The position numbers and the translations under genes were made by a program. Under the pieces are notes generated by a model. The model was not told the origin of the DNA. It searched no databases and worked only from the letters and a program-made list of their open reading frames with translations. 26,259 bases of DNA from positions 1-26,259 of the forward strand of contig JAPFFF010000327.1 of the NCBI GenBank assembly GCA_039105265.1, written 5' to 3'. This document shows, in pieces, positions 1-7,841 of the stretch (position 1 is the first letter of the stretch; every line of letters starts with the position of its first letter). The stretch is from Tritrichomonas musculus. Lineage: Eukaryota > Parabasalia > Tritrichomonadida > Tritrichomonadidae.

Positions 1-1544
1 TGCCTCCGAACATTTGCAAAATTGTGTTCTTGGTAGTGTGAACTGCATGCACCTGTATCAATAGCTTCTTCAGTGATTATTTGAGATGCAATTCCAATTG
101 CAGTAAATATGTATTGTTTACACCAATTATCTGTGAAACATCTCATTTTCTTATAGGTATTGGGCTGCACACGATAGATTTTTAAGTTGTGTTCAATGAC
201 ATATTGTTGCATAAGATAATAAATCAATACAATACTTGCACCAAGTAAAAGATAGTCAATAGTCTCTTGCCGACTTAGTGAATTCCTGAATAGTGCCTCT
301 AGTAAGAGTGTAGAAGGAAGCATTGATAAAAGTAAATAAAAGTCTTCGTCATCAATTATTTTTTGAATTGTTTGTAAAGTAAACAATTTTTTTGGGAGGT
401 CATCTTCCATTTTGCGTCCTTTGTTGTTATCCAATAAGTAAGGAGCAATTCCAATAGTTTTTAAATCTTCTGCAGACCGTGTTTCATAAGAATCATATGG
501 AGAAACTAGGAATTCTTCAAGAGAGGATTTTCTGTAACGATCTCTTTTTGTCAGGTGCAATGGATCTGAAAAATGAATTAATACTGCAAATATTTTAATT
601 ATACCAACAGCACCAAGACTTAGGAATCTTTCGAAGTTACCAATAATTTTGTCGATGAATATATTTGCATATATGCTATAAGTGTTGTCACCATCAGTGC
701 CTAATCCGATAATACTTATGTTTTTTGGCATGAGTGATATGATCGATTCAATTTTTTCGCGTAACTCTTGTGTTGCCTTACCTGACGTCGACGGAATACA
801 TGCAATTGGAAACTGTTTAAATTCTGGATTTAATGGTGCAAATGTCATACCGAATTCTGCTTGTATCACTGAGTTATAATTTAATTTAATAAATTCTAAA
901 AATTCGTTGTCATCATTAATAAATGTTTCTGCTAATTCTGGATCGATCTCTTTGAGATTTAGCACGCCATCAATCCTACCATTTTTATTTACTTTGACAT
1001 ACGGTGTAACATATGCAGCATCAACCATGATAACTCCTTTTCCAGTAAAATTATTTGGTAAAAACCTTGACATGATATTCAAAATATTTTGTATATCGCC
1101 ATTAAAAATGTCGTCATGTATTCCTAAATTAGCGAGAGCTTGCTTTCTATATGTTGAAGCAGTTTTATATGTTGGAAACAATAAATTGGTATTTAAAATA
1201 TTGAAGTAATGTGGACTCATCATGCTTAACAGTGCAAAGAATTCGTGAAGTCCATCATAACGTCTTCCTTGAGGAAATTTTGTTATATTATCCCATGTAG
1301 CGCCGATGAATCTTAATACTATTGGACTAATATTAATCGTTTTTTGTTTGTCTTCTGGTATATTCAATTTAATTTTCTGTAAGTCTGCTATTTGTCTTTT
1401 TAGCCTTGTATTCTCCAAAATTAACCTTTCATTTTCACCTTGTAATCTTTGATTGTCTTCTAAGAGCTTTTCGTAAGTTTGCTGAGATCTTGCTTTTGCT
1501 CCTGTTTCGGGAGTAAACCATGATGGATTTCGCTTAGGCGCCAT
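1..1544 (-). CDS. P-like DDE transposase, copy 1 (3' end outside window)
   Basis: This copy starts at its ATG (1542-1544) and runs off the left edge. It encodes residues 1-514 plus two bases of codon 515; 433 bases of coding sequence including the stop lie before position 1. The zipper, both proposed catalytic aspartates, the DPLH motif and E506 are all inside the window. Only the C-terminal part is missing, and that is an effect of the window boundary rather than damage. The visible part is identical in translation to the complete copies; see the copy at 2667-4643 for domains. Confidence 0.85.
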   Translation of the reverse strand, partial: MAPKRNPSWFTPETGAKARSQQTYEKLLEDNQRLQGENERLILENTRLKRQIADLQKIKLNIPEDKQKTINISPIVLRFIGATWDNITKFPQGRRYDGLHEFFALLSMMSPHYFNILNTNLLFPTYKTASTYRKQALANLGIHDDIFNGDIQNILNIMSRFLPNNFTGKGVIMVDAAYVTPYVKVNKNGRIDGVLNLKEIDPELAETFINDDNEFLEFIKLNYNSVIQAEFGMTFAPLNPEFKQFPIACIPSTSGKATQELREKIESIISLMPKNISIIGLGTDGDNTYSIYANIFIDKIIGNFERFLSLGAVGIIKIFAVLIHFSDPLHLTKRDRYRKSSLEEFLVSPYDSYETRSAEDLKTIGIAPYLLDNNKGRKMEDDLPKKLFTLQTIQKIIDDEDFYLLLSMLPSTLLLEALFRNSLSRQETIDYLLLGASIVLIYYLMQQYVIEHNLKIYRVQPNTYKKMRCFTDNWCKQYIFTAIGIASQIITEEAIDTGACSSHYQEHNFANVRR

Positions 1545-1549
1545 TAAAA

Positions 1550-1557
1550 AAAAATGA
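1550..1557 (-). promoter_or_regulatory. Trichomonad-type initiator (Inr), copy 1
   Basis: TCATTTTT on the minus strand fits the T. vaginalis Inr consensus TCA(+1)YWYWT. The +1 A would be at 1555, giving an 11-nt leader (1545-1555) before the ATG at 1544. Short leaders of this kind are usual in that organism. Confidence 0.65.
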
Positions 1558-1643
1558 TTCTATATTGAAAATTTCAGAGGTTTTTAAATTTGAAAGGAAA
1601 AAAAAGCATGACCACGAAAAATTATAGAACATAGGAAACTCTC

Positions 1644-2568
1644 ATAATCTTTTGAAATTAATATATAATAAAGTATATCATATTATAAGAATATTTTAAT
1701 AGAAAACATTTTCCTAATTTTGCGTATATACTGAGATATGATTAAAGAAAGTTGCCAAAATTGAGAGGAATTTCTATTCAAATGTAGTATAATTTTGTAA
1801 TTGATTTTTCTCGAAAATTTGGCGGACGATTTTTCTAAAAATTTAATATAATATATAATGCAATGTATACTACTATTTAAGATAAATGTAATATACAGGT
1901 CATTCGTTGGCTCTGTTCTGGAATCGTTTTTTCCAAAAAAAATCGTAAAATCGGCTAAAAATAGTGTAAATCGCTTTATCTCGGGATATATACTTATAAT
2001 GCGCAATTTTTTTGCTTAATCGTGTTTTTAACATCATAATAAGACAAATAACCAATTTTTGGGTAAAAATATTGAATTTTGGCCGATATTGTTAGTAACG
2101 AGTTTTTTTGTATTTTTATCTTAATATAAAAAATCTCATTCTTCACGGATAGGAGTTTTTGGTTATTACTCTATATACAATAAACATACAATCCTATAAT
2201 TTTATAATCATATACAATACAGTAATGCAATTATTGTTATACTGATTATGTAGGTACACCTATTTTTTTTTCTGACATTTAATGCAAAAATACAGAAATC
2301 AAATTTTTGAAATATATTTTATAAATAACTCGATGCAAAGCGAAGCTAATAAAAATATAACAATTGATATATATTAAGATGCTTGCAATATATATTCTTA
2401 TAATACCATAAATTTTGAAACATTTTTACATTTACGTCTGGAGACTCGTTATGAAAATCACAACTTTTTGAAAGACTCTCCGCCGCGATTTCGCTTAAAA
2501 TCTGAAATCATCAATAACTATCTATGGTGAGTATATATTATTAATTTCGAAGCATATCGACATATCTC
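1644..2568. other. 925-bp AT-rich spacer between elements, copy 1
   Basis: No ATG-started frame of useful length, tRNA-like or rRNA-like stretch was recognised on either strand. A 107-codon open frame on the minus strand (1683-2006) begins with TTG and has no ATG until near its end, so I do not call it a gene. The spacer is richer in A/T runs than the gene, apart from a more mixed patch near 2435-2495. It may be the flanking DNA of an ancestral insertion, a satellite monomer interrupted by the transposon, or part of the element. Confidence 0.8.
1803..1844 (+). repeat. Short imperfect direct repeat inside the spacer
   Basis: GATTTTTCTCGAAAATTT (1803-1820) is followed by the related GATTTTTCTAAAAATTT (1828-1844). 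The pair recurs in every spacer at 3,099-bp steps. Its function is unknown; it could be a protein-binding pair or chance in AT-rich DNA. Confidence 0.4.
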
Positions 2569-2589
2569 GAGAGTTTCCTATGTTCTATA
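2569..2589 (+). repeat. Left terminal inverted repeat, 21 bp
   Basis: Perfect reverse complement of 4722-4742. Equivalent left repeats start at 5668, 8767, 11866, 14965, 18064, 21163 and 24262. The three bases outside it are CTC, which creates a CTCGAG palindrome at 2566-2571. Inward of the 21 bp only a loose T-rich similarity continues. Confidence 0.85.
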
Positions 2590-2665
2590 TTTTTTTAAAA
2601 TTTTTGACATATCATAAAATATTCAAATATTTCTATATATAAAAAGTGAAATGAAAAAATTATCT

Positions 2666-2669
2666 TTTA
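2666..2669 (-). promoter_or_regulatory. TAAA polyadenylation signal overlapping the stop codon, copy 2
   Basis: The stop TAA is followed by A, giving TAAA, and a T-rich tract follows within about 10 bases. In T. vaginalis, UAAA overlapping the stop codon is the known polyadenylation signal. TAAA is common in AT-rich DNA, so its value is in its exact position. Confidence 0.5.
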
Positions 2670-4643
2670 TTCAGAATCATCATCATTAACCAAGTTATTC
2701 AACTGCTCATCAGCATTCCAAAATATCATGTTGTTCAAGCCAGCTGTTTTTATCATGCCCGTTGATTTGGTAGAAATTGAACGTCGATTTTTTTCATAAA
2801 AATTCCCCAAAATCCCACTTAACTCTTGAAATGGCATTTTTCTTGGCTTTGGATCGATTAACTTCAATAATGGCATTTTTCTTACAATTTGAACATTCTT
2901 CCAAAGGTACAATGCTTGCCGAAGATAGTAAATTATTGGACGTTCTTCAACTGGAGTGTTGTCAAAAATTTTCTTCCCACTGTCACTTCGTGATTCTGGA
3001 ACTTTTTCTTCAATAGGCATGTTCTTGTACAATTCGTGCTCCAATAGAATGTATTTCATTGATTTCTGGAAATTCACGTGGCTGTCATCTTTTTTATTAT
3101 GCCTCCGAACATTTGCAAAATTGTGTTCTTGGTAGTGTGAACTGCATGCACCTGTATCAATAGCTTCTTCAGTGATTATTTGAGATGCAATTCCAATTGC
3201 AGTAAATATGTATTGTTTACACCAATTATCTGTGAAACATCTCATTTTCTTATAGGTATTGGGCTGCACACGATAGATTTTTAAGTTGTGTTCAATGACA
3301 TATTGTTGCATAAGATAATAAATCAATACAATACTTGCACCAAGTAAAAGATAGTCAATAGTCTCTTGCCGACTTAGTGAATTCCTGAATAGTGCCTCTA
3401 GTAAGAGTGTAGAAGGAAGCATTGATAAAAGTAAATAAAAGTCTTCGTCATCAATTATTTTTTGAATTGTTTGTAAAGTAAACAATTTTTTTGGGAGGTC
3501 ATCTTCCATTTTGCGTCCTTTGTTGTTATCCAATAAGTAAGGAGCAATTCCAATAGTTTTTAAATCTTCTGCAGACCGTGTTTCATAAGAATCATATGGA
3601 GAAACTAGGAATTCTTCAAGAGAGGATTTTCTGTAACGATCTCTTTTTGTCAGGTGCAATGGATCTGAAAAATGAATTAATACTGCAAATATTTTAATTA
3701 TACCAACAGCACCAAGACTTAGGAATCTTTCGAAGTTACCAATAATTTTGTCGATGAATATATTTGCATATATGCTATAAGTGTTGTCACCATCAGTGCC
3801 TAATCCGATAATACTTATGTTTTTTGGCATGAGTGATATGATCGATTCAATTTTTTCGCGTAACTCTTGTGTTGCCTTACCTGACGTCGACGGAATACAT
3901 GCAATTGGAAACTGTTTAAATTCTGGATTTAATGGTGCAAATGTCATACCGAATTCTGCTTGTATCACTGAGTTATAATTTAATTTAATAAATTCTAAAA
4001 ATTCGTTGTCATCATTAATAAATGTTTCTGCTAATTCTGGATCGATCTCTTTGAGATTTAGCACGCCATCAATCCTACCATTTTTATTTACTTTGACATA
4101 CGGTGTAACATATGCAGCATCAACCATGATAACTCCTTTTCCAGTAAAATTATTTGGTAAAAACCTTGACATGATATTCAAAATATTTTGTATATCGCCA
4201 TTAAAAATGTCGTCATGTATTCCTAAATTAGCGAGAGCTTGCTTTCTATATGTTGAAGCAGTTTTATATGTTGGAAACAATAAATTGGTATTTAAAATAT
4301 TGAAGTAATGTGGACTCATCATGCTTAACAGTGCAAAGAATTCGTGAAGTCCATCATAACGTCTTCCTTGAGGAAATTTTGTTATATTATCCCATGTAGC
4401 GCCGATGAATCTTAATACTATTGGACTAATATTAATCGTTTTTTGTTTGTCTTCTGGTATATTCAATTTAATTTTCTGTAAGTCTGCTATTTGTCTTTTT
4501 AGCCTTGTATTCTCCAAAATTAACCTTTCATTTTCACCTTGTAATCTTTGATTGTCTTCTAAGAGCTTTTCGTAAGTTTGCTGAGATCTTGCTTTTGCTC
4601 CTGTTTCGGGAGTAAACCATGATGGATTTCGCTTAGGCGCCAT
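2667..4643 (-). CDS. P-like DDE (RNase H-fold) transposase, copy 2, complete, 658 aa
   Basis: This is probably a nuclear transposase that cuts and joins the 21-bp inverted repeats around it. Seen: a basic N-terminus (residues 1-20), then a leucine zipper with leucines at 27, 34, 41, 48 and 55 and asparagines at 31, 38 and 45. Residues 100-140 ('LLSMMSPHYFNIL' and following) resemble the segment before the catalytic core in P/THAP9 proteins. Candidate catalytic landmarks are D175 (VIMVDAAYV), D284 (GLGTDGDNTYS), D327-x-x-H330 (SDPLHLTKRDRYR) and E506 (QEHNFANVRR). The roughly 220 residues between D284 and E506 would hold an all-helical insertion. Known: D, D, E and a C/D-x-x-H motif mark several eukaryotic transposase superfamilies, and the P element carries DPPH. 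Not seen: a THAP zinc finger. The ATG at 4643 is supported by an initiator 11 nt upstream. No intron or frame break is visible. Another DDE superfamily such as Kolobok is possible. Confidence 0.8.
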   Translation of the reverse strand: MAPKRNPSWFTPETGAKARSQQTYEKLLEDNQRLQGENERLILENTRLKRQIADLQKIKLNIPEDKQKTINISPIVLRFIGATWDNITKFPQGRRYDGLHEFFALLSMMSPHYFNILNTNLLFPTYKTASTYRKQALANLGIHDDIFNGDIQNILNIMSRFLPNNFTGKGVIMVDAAYVTPYVKVNKNGRIDGVLNLKEIDPELAETFINDDNEFLEFIKLNYNSVIQAEFGMTFAPLNPEFKQFPIACIPSTSGKATQELREKIESIISLMPKNISIIGLGTDGDNTYSIYANIFIDKIIGNFERFLSLGAVGIIKIFAVLIHFSDPLHLTKRDRYRKSSLEEFLVSPYDSYETRSAEDLKTIGIAPYLLDNNKGRKMEDDLPKKLFTLQTIQKIIDDEDFYLLLSMLPSTLLLEALFRNSLSRQETIDYLLLGASIVLIYYLMQQYVIEHNLKIYRVQPNTYKKMRCFTDNWCKQYIFTAIGIASQIITEEAIDTGACSSHYQEHNFANVRRHNKKDDSHVNFQKSMKYILLEHELYKNMPIEEKVPESRSDSGKKIFDNTPVEERPIIYYLRQALYLWKNVQIVRKMPLLKLIDPKPRKMPFQELSGILGNFYEKNRRSISTKSTGMIKTAGLNNMIFWNADEQLNNLVNDDDSE

Positions 4644-4648
4644 TAAAA

Positions 4649-4656
4649 AAAAATGA
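4649..4656 (-). promoter_or_regulatory. Trichomonad-type initiator (Inr), copy 2
   Basis: TCATTTTT, predicted +1 at 4654, 11-nt leader to the ATG at 4643. It lies within a T-run and supports that ATG as the real start. Confidence 0.65.
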
Positions 4657-4721
4657 TTCTATATTGAAAATTTCAGAGGTTTTTAAATTTGAAAGGAAAA
4701 AAAAGCATGACCACGAAAAAT

Positions 4722-4742
4722 TATAGAACATAGGAAACTCTC
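4722..4742 (-). repeat. Right terminal inverted repeat, 21 bp
   Basis: Perfect reverse complement of 2569-2589. Equivalent right repeats start at 1623, 7821, 10920, 14019, 17118, 20217 and 23316. It lies 65 bp upstream of the transposase initiator, so repeat and promoter are close enough for a bound transposase to affect its own transcription. That regulatory link is inference. Confidence 0.85.
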
Positions 4743-5667
4743 ATAATCTTTTGAAATTAATATATAATAAAGTATATCATATTATAAGAATATTTTAATA
4801 GAAAACATTTTCCTAATTTTGCGTATATACTGAGATATGATTAAAGAAAGTTGCCAAAATTGAGAGGAATTTCTATTCAAATGTAGTATAATTTTGTAAT
4901 TGATTTTTCTCGAAAATTTGGCGGACGATTTTTCTAAAAATTTAATATAATATATAATGCAATGTATACTACTATTTAAGATAAATGTAATATACAGGTC
5001 ATTCGTTGGCTCTGTTCTGGAATCGTTTTTTCCAAAAAAAATCGTAAAATCGGCTAAAAATAGTGTAAATCGCTTTATCTCGGGATATATACTTATAATG
5101 CGCAATTTTTTTGCTTAATCGTGTTTTTAACATCATAATAAGACAAATAACCAATTTTTGGGTAAAAATATTGAATTTTGGCCGATATTGTTAGTAACGA
5201 GTTTTTTTGTATTTTTATCTTAATATAAAAAATCTCATTCTTCACGGATAGGAGTTTTTGGTTATTACTCTATATACAATAAACATACAATCCTATAATT
5301 TTATAATCATATACAATACAGTAATGCAATTATTGTTATACTGATTATGTAGGTACACCTATTTTTTTTTCTGACATTTAATGCAAAAATACAGAAATCA
5401 AATTTTTGAAATATATTTTATAAATAACTCGATGCAAAGCGAAGCTAATAAAAATATAACAATTGATATATATTAAGATGCTTGCAATATATATTCTTAT
5501 AATACCATAAATTTTGAAACATTTTTACATTTACGTCTGGAGACTCGTTATGAAAATCACAACTTTTTGAAAGACTCTCCGCCGCGATTTCGCTTAAAAT
5601 CTGAAATCATCAATAACTATCTATGGTGAGTATATATTATTAATTTCGAAGCATATCGACATATCTC
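4743..5667. other. 925-bp AT-rich spacer, copy 2
   Basis: Same length as the first spacer, with no convincing gene or RNA. It separates the right repeat of one element from the left repeat of the next. Confidence 0.8.
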
Positions 5668-5764
5668 GAGAGTTTCCTATGTTCTATATTTTTTTAAAAT
5701 TTTTGACATATCATAAAATATTCAAATATTTCTATATATAAAAAGTGAAATGAAAAAATTATCT

Positions 5765-5768
5765 TTTA
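5765..5768 (-). promoter_or_regulatory. TAAA polyadenylation signal, copy 3
   Basis: TAAA formed by the stop codon and the next base. Confidence 0.5.
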
Positions 5769-7742
5769 TTCAGAATCATCATCATTAACCAAGTTATTCA
5801 ACTGCTCATCAGCATTCCAAAATATCATGTTGTTCAAGCCAGCTGTTTTTATCATGCCCGTTGATTTGGTAGAAATTGAACGTCGATTTTTTTCATAAAA
5901 ATTCCCCAAAATCCCACTTAACTCTTGAAATGGCATTTTTCTTGGCTTTGGATCGATTAACTTCAATAATGGCATTTTTCTTACAATTTGAACATTCTTC
6001 CAAAGGTACAATGCTTGCCGAAGATAGTAAATTATTGGACGTTCTTCAACTGGAGTGTTGTCAAAAATTTTCTTCCCACTGTCACTTCGTGATTCTGGAA
6101 CTTTTTCTTCAATAGGCATGTTCTTGTACAATTCGTGCTCCAATAGAATGTATTTCATTGATTTCTGGAAATTCACGTGGCTGTCATCTTTTTTATTATG
6201 CCTCCGAACATTTGCAAAATTGTGTTCTTGGTAGTGTGAACTGCATGCACCTGTATCAATAGCTTCTTCAGTGATTATTTGAGATGCAATTCCAATTGCA
6301 GTAAATATGTATTGTTTACACCAATTATCTGTGAAACATCTCATTTTCTTATAGGTATTGGGCTGCACACGATAGATTTTTAAGTTGTGTTCAATGACAT
6401 ATTGTTGCATAAGATAATAAATCAATACAATACTTGCACCAAGTAAAAGATAGTCAATAGTCTCTTGCCGACTTAGTGAATTCCTGAATAGTGCCTCTAG
6501 TAAGAGTGTAGAAGGAAGCATTGATAAAAGTAAATAAAAGTCTTCGTCATCAATTATTTTTTGAATTGTTTGTAAAGTAAACAATTTTTTTGGGAGGTCA
6601 TCTTCCATTTTGCGTCCTTTGTTGTTATCCAATAAGTAAGGAGCAATTCCAATAGTTTTTAAATCTTCTGCAGACCGTGTTTCATAAGAATCATATGGAG
6701 AAACTAGGAATTCTTCAAGAGAGGATTTTCTGTAACGATCTCTTTTTGTCAGGTGCAATGGATCTGAAAAATGAATTAATACTGCAAATATTTTAATTAT
6801 ACCAACAGCACCAAGACTTAGGAATCTTTCGAAGTTACCAATAATTTTGTCGATGAATATATTTGCATATATGCTATAAGTGTTGTCACCATCAGTGCCT
6901 AATCCGATAATACTTATGTTTTTTGGCATGAGTGATATGATCGATTCAATTTTTTCGCGTAACTCTTGTGTTGCCTTACCTGACGTCGACGGAATACATG
7001 CAATTGGAAACTGTTTAAATTCTGGATTTAATGGTGCAAATGTCATACCGAATTCTGCTTGTATCACTGAGTTATAATTTAATTTAATAAATTCTAAAAA
7101 TTCGTTGTCATCATTAATAAATGTTTCTGCTAATTCTGGATCGATCTCTTTGAGATTTAGCACGCCATCAATCCTACCATTTTTATTTACTTTGACATAC
7201 GGTGTAACATATGCAGCATCAACCATGATAACTCCTTTTCCAGTAAAATTATTTGGTAAAAACCTTGACATGATATTCAAAATATTTTGTATATCGCCAT
7301 TAAAAATGTCGTCATGTATTCCTAAATTAGCGAGAGCTTGCTTTCTATATGTTGAAGCAGTTTTATATGTTGGAAACAATAAATTGGTATTTAAAATATT
7401 GAAGTAATGTGGACTCATCATGCTTAACAGTGCAAAGAATTCGTGAAGTCCATCATAACGTCTTCCTTGAGGAAATTTTGTTATATTATCCCATGTAGCG
7501 CCGATGAATCTTAATACTATTGGACTAATATTAATCGTTTTTTGTTTGTCTTCTGGTATATTCAATTTAATTTTCTGTAAGTCTGCTATTTGTCTTTTTA
7601 GCCTTGTATTCTCCAAAATTAACCTTTCATTTTCACCTTGTAATCTTTGATTGTCTTCTAAGAGCTTTTCGTAAGTTTGCTGAGATCTTGCTTTTGCTCC
7701 TGTTTCGGGAGTAAACCATGATGGATTTCGCTTAGGCGCCAT
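5766..7742 (-). CDS. P-like DDE transposase, copy 3, complete, 658 aa
   Basis: The frame is intact from ATG (7740-7742) to TAA (5766-5768), and the protein is identical to the copy at 2667-4643. It sits 1,122 bp from each neighbouring copy, all transcribed leftward, with its own initiator and TAAA signal. Each gene therefore looks like a separate transcription unit rather than part of an operon. Confidence 0.8.
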   Translation of the reverse strand: MAPKRNPSWFTPETGAKARSQQTYEKLLEDNQRLQGENERLILENTRLKRQIADLQKIKLNIPEDKQKTINISPIVLRFIGATWDNITKFPQGRRYDGLHEFFALLSMMSPHYFNILNTNLLFPTYKTASTYRKQALANLGIHDDIFNGDIQNILNIMSRFLPNNFTGKGVIMVDAAYVTPYVKVNKNGRIDGVLNLKEIDPELAETFINDDNEFLEFIKLNYNSVIQAEFGMTFAPLNPEFKQFPIACIPSTSGKATQELREKIESIISLMPKNISIIGLGTDGDNTYSIYANIFIDKIIGNFERFLSLGAVGIIKIFAVLIHFSDPLHLTKRDRYRKSSLEEFLVSPYDSYETRSAEDLKTIGIAPYLLDNNKGRKMEDDLPKKLFTLQTIQKIIDDEDFYLLLSMLPSTLLLEALFRNSLSRQETIDYLLLGASIVLIYYLMQQYVIEHNLKIYRVQPNTYKKMRCFTDNWCKQYIFTAIGIASQIITEEAIDTGACSSHYQEHNFANVRRHNKKDDSHVNFQKSMKYILLEHELYKNMPIEEKVPESRSDSGKKIFDNTPVEERPIIYYLRQALYLWKNVQIVRKMPLLKLIDPKPRKMPFQELSGILGNFYEKNRRSISTKSTGMIKTAGLNNMIFWNADEQLNNLVNDDDSE

Positions 7743-7747
7743 TAAAA

Positions 7748-7755
7748 AAAAATGA
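7748..7755 (-). promoter_or_regulatory. Trichomonad-type initiator (Inr), copy 3
   Basis: TCATTTTT with predicted +1 at 7753. Confidence 0.65.
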
Positions 7756-7841
7756 TTCTATATTGAAAATTTCAGAGGTTTTTAAATTTGAAAGGAAAAA
7801 AAAGCATGACCACGAAAAATTATAGAACATAGGAAACTCTC

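Larger units (their letters stand above)
1..1643 (-). mobile_element. P-like DNA transposon, copy 1 (left part outside window)
   Basis: The gene-proximal part of the element is present, up to its right inverted repeat at 1623-1643. The 3' end of the gene and the left repeat lie beyond position 1. Confidence 0.65.
2569..4742 (-). mobile_element. P-like DNA transposon, copy 2, complete, 2,174 bp
   Basis: A perfect 21-bp inverted repeat bounds the segment: 2569-2589 (starts GAGAGTTTCC, ends TTCTATA) and its reverse complement at 4722-4742. The transposase gene fills about 91% of the interval, with 77 bp between left repeat and stop codon and 78 bp between ATG and right repeat. This symmetry supports the repeats being the element ends. 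The eight bases outside the left end (CATATCTC) and right end (ATAATCTT) do not match, so no clean target-site duplication is seen. In a tandem array the alternative reading, that the 925-bp spacer is the repeat-bounded segment, cannot be excluded formally, but it would leave the transposase outside. Confidence 0.7.
5668..7841 (-). mobile_element. P-like DNA transposon, copy 3, complete
   Basis: Inverted repeats at 5668-5688 and 7821-7841; gene intact. Confidence 0.7.

Noticed and set aside
1683-2006. 107-codon open frame on the minus strand of the spacer, recurring in every unit
   Set aside because: It starts with TTG and the first ATG is near its end. The composition is what AT-rich DNA gives by chance, and there is no initiator at its start or recognisable domain.
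2561-2568. ATATCT on the left against ATAATCT on the right as a target-site duplication
   Set aside because: It needs a one-base indel and the two are not equally placed relative to the repeats; likely chance in AT-rich sequence.
2777-3016. 79-codon plus-strand open frame opposite the 3' part of the gene
   Set aside because: It has a TTG start, lies fully antisense to the transposase and has no promoter-like motif.
3297-3359. Possible membrane segment at residues 429-449 of the protein
   Set aside because: The hydrophobic run fits a buried helix in the insertion domain between D284 and E506. The protein has no signal peptide or other membrane features.
3781-4308. Plus-strand open frames of 65 and 100 codons opposite the transposase gene
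   Set aside because: They begin with GTG or TTG, lie antisense inside the 658-codon gene, and are explained as shadows of it.
4692-4696. CCTTT on the minus strand as an alternative start-site motif upstream of the Inr
   Set aside because: Five bases in AT-rich DNA is too little, and the TCATTTTT initiator is better placed at 11 nt from the ATG.
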